A DNA stretch of 64,000 nt from CAZHNW01 sp942491575. Its GTDB lineage: Bacteria; Spirochaetota; UBA4802; UBA5550. The translations under genes were made by a program, and so were the position numbers. Under the pieces are notes generated by a model, which was given only the letters and a program-made list of their open reading frames with translations, had not been told where the DNA came from and ran no database searches. Below are positions 42,308 through 50,188 of the stretch, piece by piece. The first letter of the stretch is position 1. Every line of letters starts with the position of its first letter. The stretch is from NCBI GenBank assembly GCA_942491575.1, contig CALOBT010000031.1, positions 2,214,250-2,278,249 of the forward strand, in the 5' to 3' direction.

Positions 42308-44524
42308 ATGAAGATTAAGAATTTTATGGGGGAAGCTGATGGCCGCAGGATTTTATTTTCTGCGGCAGGTTTTATACTGCTTTTTGTGGCGGTGTTTTTT
42401 GTCCTTCCGCCTGATCGAAATCTTCCGGGTGAGGTCCCCCTGCGGCTTTTCTCCCGGGAGGGAAATCTCCTTCGACAGTACCGCAGCAGCGATACCGGGG
42501 CTTACCGTGAGTGGCTCCCCCTGGTTGAATATCCTGAATTTTTAGTGAGCTCTGTAATTATTGCCGAAGACAGGCGGTTCTTTATCCACCCGGGCATAGA
42601 TCCCGCGGCGATAATCCGTGCGGCGTGGCAGAATATAAGAGGGGGACGGATCGTCTCCGGGGGATCAACAATTACCCAGCAACTGGTGCGTATTGCCTGG
42701 CGGCATCAACTTCCACGAAACAAATATCTTCGAAAGGCTGCGGAAATAGTACTGGCACTTCGCATGGAAATTCATTTCTCAAAGAAAGAAATTCTTGAAT
42801 ACTACATGAACAGGGTTCCACTGAAAAATAACCGTGAGGGATTCTCCGCCGGTTCACGAAGTCTCTTCGGACGTGACATCAGGTTCGCCACAAAGGAAGA
42901 AATGACGGCACTGACGGTACTGGTACGGCGCAGCCGCGTAACGAAAAAAAAATTTCAGGAAAGATTTAATCACCAGTGGCGCCGCACCGGTACGAAGAAA
43001 AATCCCCGTACCGAAGCGGTCATTGAAGCTCTATTTAAATCTAAATCGAAACATGAAAAAAACCATGTTATCTCTACCCTCCATTTTCAGGACTGGATAA
43101 GGAAGAGTTTTCCCCGTCTCAGGGGCGACCTGCGGACAACTCTTTCTGAAAACATCAGTGACCATGTCGGAGATATCCTGAAGAATGAACTTGTCTTTTT
43201 AAAGCGCTACGACGTGGAAAACGGTGCGGTGATTATTCTGAAAAGGGACACAGGGCAGGAGGTCCTTCAACTGACTGCCATGGTGGGGTCGAGTAATTTT
43301 TACGACGACGCTGCGGGGCAGGTGAATGGCGCGGTTAGTATCCGCAACGCCGGGAGTTCATTGAAGCCACTTCTCTATGCCCTTGCAATTGATCAATATA
43401 ATTATAGACCGAATACTATTCTCGAAGACCGGGATATTACCCTCCCCACTGGAAGCGGCGAGACCTACCGGCCCCGTAACTATGATCTTTCTTACTGGGG
43501 TTCCCTTACTCTCCGCGAAGCACTTGGGGCTTCGAGAAATATTCCCGCAATCGCCATGGTTCAAAAAATCGGGATTCCCAACTTCTACCGTTTCCTGAAA
43601 AAGGCGGGCTTTGGGCATATCAAGGAAGGCCCTTCCCATTTCGGCCCCGGTATTGCCCTGGGAACCGCGGGAGCCAGTCTGCTGGAGTTGACCGTCGCCT
43701 ACGGGGCATTTATCAATGGGGGCTATAAACTTCCTCTTCTGATAGGAAGTAAAAGCAATGGCCGCGGGATCATCATCGGCAGCAGGGACCGTATAATCAG
43801 TGAAGAAACCTCCCTGAAGATTACGCACATTCTTGCAGACCGGGACATCCGGAGGCGATCAACGGGAAGCAGGAATTTTTTAGACTTCCCCTTCGACGTC
43901 GCCGTGAAGACGGGCACATCCAAGGACTACCGGGACGCCTGGACCATCGGGTATCTTCCGGAATACGTTGTGGGAGTCTGGGTGGGAAACTTTTCCGGCA
44001 GGGTGATGAAAAGGGTCTCCGGGGCATGGGGCTCCGGCCGGGTCTTTCAGCAGGTGATACGACTCCTGGCGGGGCGGGATCGTCCCCGATTTCAATACCC
44101 GGGAGAGTTTCGCGAGGTAACTGTATGCCGTATAACGGGGAAAATAGCCCGGGAGGGATGTCCCACCTGCATGGAGCTGATAAACCGCAACAGTCCGATT
44201 TCTGCAGTGTGTGACGGCAGCCACGGTGAAGAAACCACAGGCTATAATCCGAACCGTGAACCCCTGGTGGTATCCCCGGTACACGGGGAGACATACATTA
44301 TTGATCCCCTCCGGGGGCGTGCCGGGCAGCAGGTACCGCTGAAAATATCCTTCGCTCCGGGCAGTGAAGCTCAGAGCCGGTATTACTTTTCGGTCAACAA
44401 TTCCAAAAGAGAACACTTGCGGGGAAGTTTCGAGCGGCTCCTCTCTCTAAAGCGCGGGGATCATGAGGTTGTGATCTACAGGGACGGGGGAATTTTCCAG
44501 TGTGTGGTATTTTCTGTACGTTAA
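42308..44524 (+). CDS. pbpC: Penicillin-binding protein 1C
   Basis: 738 residues. TM anchor ~14-33; GT51 transglycosylase with EDRRFFIHPGID (catalytic E87) and GGSTITQQLVR; transpeptidase with SSLK (S350, K353), SRN (S409) and KTGTS (K534); a C-terminal BiPBP_C domain (VVSPVHGETYIIDPLRG) characteristic of PBP1C. It polymerises and may cross-link peptidoglycan in the periplasm. The gene sits directly behind alpha-2-macroglobulin, the conserved pair. The ribosome site is weak, which suggests translational dependence on the upstream gene. A 12-13-bp hairpin follows the stop. Confidence 0.95.
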   Translation: MKIKNFMGEADGRRILFSAAGFILLFVAVFFVLPPDRNLPGEVPLRLFSREGNLLRQYRSSDTGAYREWLPLVEYPEFLVSSVIIAEDRRFFIHPGIDPAAIIRAAWQNIRGGRIVSGGSTITQQLVRIAWRHQLPRNKYLRKAAEIVLALRMEIHFSKKEILEYYMNRVPLKNNREGFSAGSRSLFGRDIRFATKEEMTALTVLVRRSRVTKKKFQERFNHQWRRTGTKKNPRTEAVIEALFKSKSKHEKNHVISTLHFQDWIRKSFPRLRGDLRTTLSENISDHVGDILKNELVFLKRYDVENGAVIILKRDTGQEVLQLTAMVGSSNFYDDAAGQVNGAVSIRNAGSSLKPLLYALAIDQYNYRPNTILEDRDITLPTGSGETYRPRNYDLSYWGSLTLREALGASRNIPAIAMVQKIGIPNFYRFLKKAGFGHIKEGPSHFGPGIALGTAGASLLELTVAYGAFINGGYKLPLLIGSKSNGRGIIIGSRDRIISEETSLKITHILADRDIRRRSTGSRNFLDFPFDVAVKTGTSKDYRDAWTIGYLPEYVVGVWVGNFSGRVMKRVSGAWGSGRVFQQVIRLLAGRDRPRFQYPGEFREVTVCRITGKIAREGCPTCMELINRNSPISAVCDGSHGEETTGYNPNREPLVVSPVHGETYIIDPLRGRAGQQVPLKISFAPGSEAQSRYYFSVNNSKREHLRGSFERLLSLKRGDHEVVIYRDGGIFQCVVFSVR

Positions 44525-44539
44525 CCGGTATTGGTTTTT

Positions 44540-44808
44540 GTTAAGGGGTGTTTTCGCGAACACCCCTTAACGATCCCCGCGCGCTCTTCAAGCGGCAGAG
44601 TGCCTTAACGGGCGGGAGATCACATCCTGTGATCCGCCCTTTAATTGTTGGTGTTTCATCCTGTAATTAAAGCCTTCGTGGCGTGTGAGCAGCAAGGCAC
44701 TCCGCCGCCTGATGCTGATCAGGATGATCGAATGCCAGCGTGAAACAGGACGTTTCAATCGATGCTGGCTGAGCGACCTTTGGTTACTTTGTGTCGTTAC
44801 AAAGTAAC
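44540..44808. repeat. Cluster of nested inverted repeats
   Basis: Five stems occur in 270 bases. GTTAAGGGGTGTT (44540-44552)/AACACCCCTTAAC (44559-44571), perfect. GCGGCAGAGTGCCTT near 44591/AAGGCACTCCGCCGC near 44694, one mismatch, enclosing GGGCGG..GATCACA/TGTGATC.CGCCC and CTTTAATT/AATTAAAG. GCCAGC..GCTGGC around TGAAAC-AGGAC-GTTTCA. GTTACTTTG (44783-44791)/CAAAGTAAC (44800-44808), perfect. No gene was seen. The first stem can end pbpC transcription. The rest is a structured intergenic element, mobile repeat or non-coding RNA. Confidence 0.65.
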
Positions 44809-45013
44809 AGTACTATCTTTGGTTGCGTGGAAACTTTCGGCACCTCCTGTCATTCATTCATTCATACTCCCAGCCCGTCACCTTGCAGTTGCCGCTCTTT
44901 GTCATCCATGAACAGCTTTATTGCTGCAAAAAAGTTTATCCTGCACCACCTCCCATTCGTTAACTCTTCAGAAGGGGAAATTTCCTAAAAATACTTCCCA
45001 AAACGGAAAGGAG

Positions 45014-45042
45014 TTGACGTGTAGTCTCAAATTGACTACATT
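45014..45042 (+). promoter_or_regulatory. Toxin-antitoxin promoter with operator in the spacer
   Basis: TTGACG (45014-45019), 17 bases, TACATT (45037-45042). The inverted repeat TGTAGTC (45020-45026)/GACTACA (45034-45040) fills the spacer, so a bound antitoxin would block polymerase directly. It lies immediately ahead of the toxin start at 45047. Confidence 0.7.
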
Positions 45043-45046
45043 GATT

Positions 45047-45310
45047 ATGTACGAGATAAAAATCAAAAAACGGGTATTGAAAAATCTGGAAAAAATGCCT
45101 CTGAGAATTCAGCAGAAGATGAGATACCTCCTATTGGATTTAGAGAGGGAAGGCCCAACTCTACCGGAGTGGCCAAATTACAGCAGGCTTGGTGAAGACC
45201 GCTATCACTGTCACCTGGGATACAAATGGGTTGCCTGCTGGCAGTGCGAGAAAAATTCTATTCACATAGAGGTATACTATGCAGGCTCACGTGAAAACGC
45301 CCCGTATTAA
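45047..45310 (+). CDS. RelE/HigB-like toxin
   Basis: 87 residues from the ATG at 45047. A longer frame to 44921 would run through the promoter. The fold pattern is RelE/ParE: MYEIKIKKRVLKNLEKMP, LLDLEREGPTLPEWPNYSRL, RYHCHLGYKWVACWQCE and IHIEVYYAGSRENAPY. HigB-type proteins cut mRNA at the ribosome. It overlaps the antitoxin gene by 32 bases in the toxin-first order typical of higBA. No standard ribosome site is visible, and the operator comes within a few bases of the start, suggesting a very short leader. Confidence 0.82.
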   Translation: MYEIKIKKRVLKNLEKMPLRIQQKMRYLLLDLEREGPTLPEWPNYSRLGEDRYHCHLGYKWVACWQCEKNSIHIEVYYAGSRENAPY

Positions 45311-45656
45311 AATAGACATCGAAGGGGATATCCCGGTAAAAATAATTGCAGTACTGCATGAACTCTACGGCAGTAAAGTCAGTCTCGTCATCGAAGATGA
45401 CGACGAACCAGTCGATGTCTTCCAGACAGAATGGTACAAAGACATAGAAAAGAAAACCGCTCCTGGAGATGCCATGCGCATCTACCGTGAAAATCATAGC
45501 ATGACACAACAGGAGCTGGGGGATAAACTGGGAGGCGTCAGCCGGCAGAATGTCTCCCACATGGAAAGGGGAATGCGGGCAATCAGCCTGAATACCGCAA
45601 GAAAACTGGCGAAATTTTTTAATGTTCCCATTGAGTATTTTCTGGATACGGAGTGA
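45279..45656 (+). CDS. XRE-family antitoxin (HigA-like)
   Basis: 125 residues. An N-terminal ~55-residue toxin-binding part (RIKIDIEGDIPVKIIAVLHE) is followed by an XRE/Cro HTH at ~62-122: AMRIYRENHSMTQQELGDKL, GGVSRQNVSHMERGMRAISL, ARKLAKFFNVPIEYFL. It neutralises the overlapping toxin and should repress the shared promoter by binding TGTAGTC-N7-GACTACA. The overlap with the toxin frame (32 bases) implies translational coupling. Confidence 0.88.
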   Translation: MQAHVKTPRIKIDIEGDIPVKIIAVLHELYGSKVSLVIEDDDEPVDVFQTEWYKDIEKKTAPGDAMRIYRENHSMTQQELGDKLGGVSRQNVSHMERGMRAISLNTARKLAKFFNVPIEYFLDTE

Positions 45657-45951
45657 AGGGTGACTTGTAAAAGTAATAAGTCATCTAAATGCCAGGGGGA
45701 AAATTTATTTACTGTTGCTTGAGACTTTACATAATTAAATCCCTGTGTCCTGTACGTGGATAGCCTCGCTGGCGACTGAAGCGTGATATTTAGTTTCGTC
45801 GAATATTTTTGACACGTCCTGTGTCACTTCTAAACAATCCTTGTAAGTATTTTTCATTTAATAATACCCCGGTAATAATCCTCAAACATGTTACTGATGT
45901 GGAATAAAGTAACACAGATTCTGATATTTAGCAAGAAATTACAAAAATTAC

Positions 45952-45980
45952 TTGCCTAATGTGAAAATGCTATATATTAT
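45952..45980 (+). promoter_or_regulatory. Promoter in 45657-46076 gap
   Basis: TTGCCT (45952-45957), 17 bases, TATTAT (45975-45980), about 100 bases ahead of the DUF6463-like gene. The gap also contains TGACAC-GTCCT-GTGTCA (45810-45826) and a weak TGACTT/AAGTCA stem after the antitoxin gene. No gene was seen in it. Confidence 0.5.
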
Positions 45981-46076
45981 ATAACATATATCGTGCTTTA
46001 ATGTGTAAGGCATTTTGTTGCATGTATGTTTTAAGAATAAAATGTATAAATCGAAGCGATAAACAGGAGATATTTC

Positions 46077-46523
46077 ATGAAAATATTAAAGAAAGTAACA
46101 AATGGAATAATATTAATCATACTTGGAGTAATGCATACCAGTTTAGGTATATCACCGGATGCTTTTGGAAAACAGTTTCAGGAATTTTCAAAAACATATT
46201 TTTTTAAAATCAGCAGTGGAATGGAAGAGCTTCCAGCAATGACGGGTGTGACAAATTATGAAACCTTCGCCGCCTTCTGGTTTTTATATTTTGGTATTCT
46301 GCTGATTCCTCTCGGCTTGCTCGTGCATTCAATCGAAAAGAAGGGAAAATTACTTCCCTCCAGTTTTACCATATCTTACCTGGTGATAGTACTTACAGGC
46401 TGTTACATGGTTCCCAATTCGGGAATGACCTTCTTTATGTTGCCCCATGCCATATATATGTTAGTCAGTAATTTTAAAAAAGCTGGAAAGACTGAGATCT
46501 CTGATTTTCATCAGGAAGCGTGA
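46077..46523 (+). CDS. DUF6463-like four-TM protein
   Basis: 148 residues with four TM helices. The family-like pattern is ILIILGVMHTSLG in TM1, AFWFLYFGILLIPLGLLV in TM2, LLPSSFTISYLVIVLTGCYM and VPNSGMTFFMLPHAIYML. The function of this family is unknown. AGGAG precedes ATG. It starts a rightward run of small membrane proteins around the TetR-kinase pair and may share their regulation. Confidence 0.65.
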   Translation: MKILKKVTNGIILIILGVMHTSLGISPDAFGKQFQEFSKTYFFKISSGMEELPAMTGVTNYETFAAFWFLYFGILLIPLGLLVHSIEKKGKLLPSSFTISYLVIVLTGCYMVPNSGMTFFMLPHAIYMLVSNFKKAGKTEISDFHQEA

Positions 46524-46583
46524 CGGGTCGGAACCATAAACTACCCCCCAAATAATTAAAAATAAAAGTGGTGATTGTATATT

Positions 46584-47369
46584 ATGAAGGTATCAAAGGA
46601 AAAAAAGCAGCAGATAAGAAAAGATCTCATCAATGCGGCAATAGAGGTGATTACCGAAAAGGGCTTCCAGGCCGCCACCATGCGGGAAATTTCCTCCCGG
46701 GCAGGGTACGGCACCGCAACCATTTATAATTACTTCCCCACCAAGGAGAAGATTCTTTACGCCTACTTCGCTGATGTGCAGATTGATTTAAACACGGCAC
46801 TGGACGCCGTACCTGATATTGATGAATATGCCATTAAGGAAAAATTGCAGCTGCAGCTTGAGTCTCTCCTCGACTTATATTTAGAAGAAAGGGAATTCGT
46901 TCAGGAGGCCTATCGGCTCATCTTCGATTCTCCCCTGCGTACCTTCACGGAATTTCTACCCGTAAAGAAGCAGTTTACCGACAGAACCTACAGCTACTAT
47001 CTTGAAGCGGTGGAGAAGGAAGAAATTCCGGAACATCCCTTCGAAAAATTTATCATGAATCTCTACTGGGATTATACGGGACTGATCATGTTTCACTGGC
47101 TCTCCGATACTTCCGAGGGCTTTTCTGACACAACACAGCTCATAGATATGAGTCTCGATATTGTCGTGGGCATCCTCCAGGCGGGAATAATATCACGAAC
47201 AGCGGAGGTCTTTTCATTTCTTTTCAAAAGTCACCTCTACGGCAGTATGGGAAACATTTTTAATTTATTCCAGGCTGCGAGGGAATTTTCTTCGGCAGGT
47301 GGTAAGTATTCATTTAAGGGCAAAGATGACGAAGAGGACAGGGGGGGAAGTGAAGATGGCGAAGAATAA
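46584..47369 (+). CDS. TetR/AcrR family regulator
   Basis: 261 residues from ATG 46584; a TTG at 46575 is possible. HTH at ~8-55: KDLINAAIEVITEKGFQAAT, MREISSRAGYGTATIYNYFP, KEKILYAYF. The C-terminal domain is helical, with an acidic tail (KGKDDEEDRGGSEDGEE) that overlaps the next gene by 14 bases. The coupling means that regulator and UbiB-like kinase are made together, so it probably controls this cluster. Possible operators are not evident in the short upstream gap. Confidence 0.87.
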   Translation: MKVSKEKKQQIRKDLINAAIEVITEKGFQAATMREISSRAGYGTATIYNYFPTKEKILYAYFADVQIDLNTALDAVPDIDEYAIKEKLQLQLESLLDLYLEEREFVQEAYRLIFDSPLRTFTEFLPVKKQFTDRTYSYYLEAVEKEEIPEHPFEKFIMNLYWDYTGLIMFHWLSDTSEGFSDTTQLIDMSLDIVVGILQAGIISRTAEVFSFLFKSHLYGSMGNIFNLFQAAREFSSAGGKYSFKGKDDEEDRGGSEDGEE

Positions 47370-48642
47370 GAAGGAAGTCCCCACAGGCAAACTGAGACGC
47401 AGTTCTATTGTGGGCACCACCACGGCAAAGGCGGGCCTGAAAAAACTGGGGCACCTCTCAAAGACTCCCTTCCTCTCCGAAGAAAGGAAAAATATTTCAC
47501 GTGAGAAAAATGATGAAGAAATCGCCCGTATGATCTTCAGCGCACTGAGCAAATTAAAGGGAACCCCCCTGAAGGCGGCGCAGATGATCGCCATGGAAAT
47601 CGACCTTATCCCGGAGGCCTACCGGAAGGAACTGATGAAGTCCACCAGCAGTGTGCCCCCCATCAACCGTGCACTGATACGAAAGATTATTTCCTCTCAG
47701 CTTGGGGCGCCCCCGGAAAAATTATTCGCCCGTTTTGATCCGATATCATTTGCCGCGGCGAGTCTCGGCCAGGTACACCGGGCCACCGGTTTTGACGGCA
47801 GGGAACTAGCCGTAAAAATCCAGTATCCCGGAATTGCCGGCGGAATCAGCTCTGATATAGACATGCTGAAGGCGCTGCTTATGCCTACACGCTATTACAA
47901 TATGCTGAAATCATGCTTTCTGGAAATCGAAGAAAGAATCACCGAAGAGCTCGATTATCTGCAGGAGGCGGAAAATACCAGCTGGTTCAGAGAAAACCTT
48001 AAATTTGATGAAGTGGTCATACCGGAGGTTGTCCCGGAATTAAGCGCACTGCGTGTTCTCACCACCACCCATGTGGAGGGACTGCATATCGAGGAGTGGC
48101 TGGAAACCAGTCCTTCACAGGAAGAGAGGGATTACTACGGCAGCCTGCTGGTGGAGATTTTCTGGCACACCCTGCATGAGAAAAAGGTTATTCACGCTGA
48201 TCCCAATCCCGGTAACTATATTTTTATGGATGAGGGAAAACTGGGCATTATTGATTTTGGCTGCATCAAGAAAGTAGATGACCGTTTTGCCAGTCTCAAT
48301 ACACGGGCAATCGAGCACTATAATAAAAAGGATATGTCTCAATTAAAGGAACTCTATGATGAGATGGGTATCTATTATCGGAAAAGTTTCGACGACGAAA
48401 ATTTCACCGGTTTCATCACAAGGTGGATGGAATGGCTGACCCGCCCAATGAGACAGGAGTATTTTGATTTTGGAAACAGTGAAGAATACTTCAGGGAACG
48501 GATGGAACTTGGCAGGGAGTTTTACAGCCACGTCGATCACTTCAGTGGAGATTTTATCTATTTCGGCAGAGCGGAATTCGGCCTCTATTCATTGCTTAAG
48601 ATGATGGGTGCACGGGTAAGCCTGCAGTGTTTTCTCGGTTAA
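47356..48642 (+). CDS. Atypical UbiB/ABC1 (AarF) family kinase-like protein
   Basis: 428 residues from the ATG at 47356, preceded by GGGGGAAGTGAAG. ABC1 marks are LKGTPLKAAQMIAME at ~68-82, where the usual K-x-G-Q is K-A-A-Q; the Ala-rich loop FAAASLGQVH (~132-141); VKIQYPG with the ATP-site Lys ~154; IHADPNPGNYIF, where the second His of HADPHPGN is Asn; and IIDFGCIKK with the metal Asp. The family supports ubiquinone and isoprenoid-lipid metabolism through ATPase activity. The altered motifs suggest a specialised branch. It has no TM anchor. It is coupled to a TetR gene and followed by three membrane or lipid-type genes. Confidence 0.88.
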   Translation: MAKNKKEVPTGKLRRSSIVGTTTAKAGLKKLGHLSKTPFLSEERKNISREKNDEEIARMIFSALSKLKGTPLKAAQMIAMEIDLIPEAYRKELMKSTSSVPPINRALIRKIISSQLGAPPEKLFARFDPISFAAASLGQVHRATGFDGRELAVKIQYPGIAGGISSDIDMLKALLMPTRYYNMLKSCFLEIEERITEELDYLQEAENTSWFRENLKFDEVVIPEVVPELSALRVLTTTHVEGLHIEEWLETSPSQEERDYYGSLLVEIFWHTLHEKKVIHADPNPGNYIFMDEGKLGIIDFGCIKKVDDRFASLNTRAIEHYNKKDMSQLKELYDEMGIYYRKSFDDENFTGFITRWMEWLTRPMRQEYFDFGNSEEYFRERMELGREFYSHVDHFSGDFIYFGRAEFGLYSLLKMMGARVSLQCFLG

Positions 48643-48683
48643 AATAAATACAGTTTAATATATAAATAAAGGAAGGCGGTAAA

Positions 48684-49118
48684 ATGGATGGAAAAACAAA
48701 AGTTTTTAAATGGACACGAGTCATGGGCATTCTCTTTCTTCTCCTGGGCATTCTTCATGTAGCGGCAACACCTCTGGTGATAGAAGCAGACTACAGCGGA
48801 AGGCTTCATGGAGTCGGTATGACATCAGCGGTCTTCATGTTTGTGTCAACCGGCGCGGCTGTCATCTTTGCGGGGATTCTTACTATCTATTCCTCAGGAG
48901 GATTGGCTCGTGGAGAAGAATGGGCATGGGCCGTAGCCTTTATGTCAGGAATTTTTATGCTCATGGTTGGTGTCGGAGCTGTTATCTCACTGGTGATACT
49001 TTCTCCTCAGTTCAGCCCACAGGCATATATAACTCTCATTCTTGCGCTGTTACAGCTTGTACCGTTGATGACTTTCCGCGGTGAATTGACTGCAAAACAT
49101 TCAATGCAGGGAATATAA
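48684..49118 (+). CDS. Four-TM protein, unknown
   Basis: 144 residues with four TM helices (MGILFLLLGILHVAATPLVI, SAVFMFVSTGAAVIFAGILT, AVAFMSGIFMLMVGVGAVIS, ITLILALLQLVPLM). AAGGAAGG precedes ATG. A His in TM1 (GILHVAATP) is in a place shared with several small four-TM families. No family assigned. It lies 41 bp behind the UbiB-like gene, likely in the same operon. Confidence 0.65.
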   Translation: MDGKTKVFKWTRVMGILFLLLGILHVAATPLVIEADYSGRLHGVGMTSAVFMFVSTGAAVIFAGILTIYSSGGLARGEEWAWAVAFMSGIFMLMVGVGAVISLVILSPQFSPQAYITLILALLQLVPLMTFRGELTAKHSMQGI

Positions 49119-49134
49119 TCAGGAGAAAAAACAA

Positions 49135-49551
49135 ATGGAAAAAATTTTAATCAGCGCAGGTGGAATCTTTAATTTACTGGTGGCGATATTTCATGTTGTT
49201 ATTGGAAAGGCTCTGAAATGGCCCGAATCCATTGCGTGCCTTGATTTTATGAATCTTTCTGTAATGTACATACTTAACAATCATATTGCCCTGACGACCT
49301 TTATTTTTTTTGTTATTTCCTTCGCGGCTCAGAAGGATTTGATGACAACGCGTCTGGGAAAGTTAATGCTGGCGGGCATGGCTGCATTCTATCTTATCAG
49401 AAGCTTACATGAGTTCATCTACTATGATCTGGAATTTATTTTCAGGGGATTTAATTTTCTGTGGTTCATTTTCTTTGCAGCGGTGGGATTACTTTATCTT
49501 ATTCCTTTCCTGCGTGCAATGAAAGGCAATTCAGCGGAAAAAACAGCATGA
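49135..49551 (+). CDS. Four-TM protein, unknown
   Basis: 138 residues with four TM helices (GGIFNLLVAIFHVVIG, NNHIALTTFIFFVISFAA, MLAGMAAFYLIRSLHEFIYY, FLWFIFFAAVGLLYLIPFL). The N-terminal GGIFNLLVAIFHV resembles TM1 of its neighbour, suggesting distant paralogy. It starts 16 bases after the previous stop, and its own stop overlaps the next start (ATGA), so the three genes are tightly coupled. Function unknown. Confidence 0.65.
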   Translation: MEKILISAGGIFNLLVAIFHVVIGKALKWPESIACLDFMNLSVMYILNNHIALTTFIFFVISFAAQKDLMTTRLGKLMLAGMAAFYLIRSLHEFIYYDLEFIFRGFNFLWFIFFAAVGLLYLIPFLRAMKGNSAEKTA

Positions 49552-50093
49552 AGGTTTTCAGGAAGTGGGGAGTAGAGGGGAAGGAAGTGGAAACTTCCTT
49601 CCCCTGTGATGATTTTGTGAAAGAATATGACGAGGTCCTCTGGAGAGGAGTTACCATAAGTTCAACTCCGGAAATAATTTTCAGGTGGCTTTGCCAGCTG
49701 AAGGTGGCCCCCTACAGCTATGATTTTCTTGATAATTTTGGGAAGGGAAGTCCAAAAGAACTGATTCCGGGGATTGATGATCTTGAAGTAGGACAGGAGG
49801 TGATGCAAATTTTCAGCATTATTGGTTTTGAAGGGAATCGGAGTATTACCTGCAGGATGAAAACTAATTCTCTTGCCTTTAAGATCTATGGTGACTGCCT
49901 GGGAAGTTATCTCATAGTGCCCAATCAAAAATACGAATCAAGATTATTGATAAAGTTTTTCATTAAGTACCCTCCTGGAATAACCGGATTTTTCATGAAA
50001 AGGATACTTCCCTTAGGAGATTTGATAATGATGCGAAAGCAGTTACTTACATTTAAGAAGCTGTCGGAAAGTGACTATCGCAGGAGTAAATAG
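49548..50093 (+). CDS. SRPBCC-like protein
   Basis: 181 residues from ATG 49548, which shares ATGA with the preceding stop; the longer frame to 49461 lies inside the upstream gene. The pattern SSTPEIIFRWLCQLKVAPYS then YDFLDNFGKGSPKELIPGID and VGQEVM is like START/SRPBCC proteins that bind a hydrophobic ligand. The C-terminus has a short hydrophobic stretch. With the neighbouring UbiB-like kinase this hints at a lipid or quinone theme; the ligand is unknown. Confidence 0.65.
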   Translation: MKVFRKWGVEGKEVETSFPCDDFVKEYDEVLWRGVTISSTPEIIFRWLCQLKVAPYSYDFLDNFGKGSPKELIPGIDDLEVGQEVMQIFSIIGFEGNRSITCRMKTNSLAFKIYGDCLGSYLIVPNQKYESRLLIKFFIKYPPGITGFFMKRILPLGDLIMMRKQLLTFKKLSESDYRRSK

Positions 50094-50132
50094 AATTTTT
50101 TCAACCTCTACCCCGGCAGTCTAGGTTTTTTC

Positions 50133-50170
50133 TTGACCTTTTTGTATACTATACGTATATTTGGTATACA
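50133..50170 (+). promoter_or_regulatory. Promoter and TGTATAC inverted repeat
   Basis: TTGACC (50133-50138), 17 bases, TATATT (50156-50161). TGTATAC (50143-50149) and GTATACA (50164-50170) flank the -10 region as an inverted repeat, a plausible operator. Confidence 0.6.
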
Positions 50171-50188
50171 TACATGGAGGTAGTTGTT

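Noticed and set aside
44783..44808. GTTACTTTG/CAAAGTAAC considered as a simple terminator
   Set aside because: No T-run and no gene ends directly ahead; better treated as part of the nested-repeat cluster.
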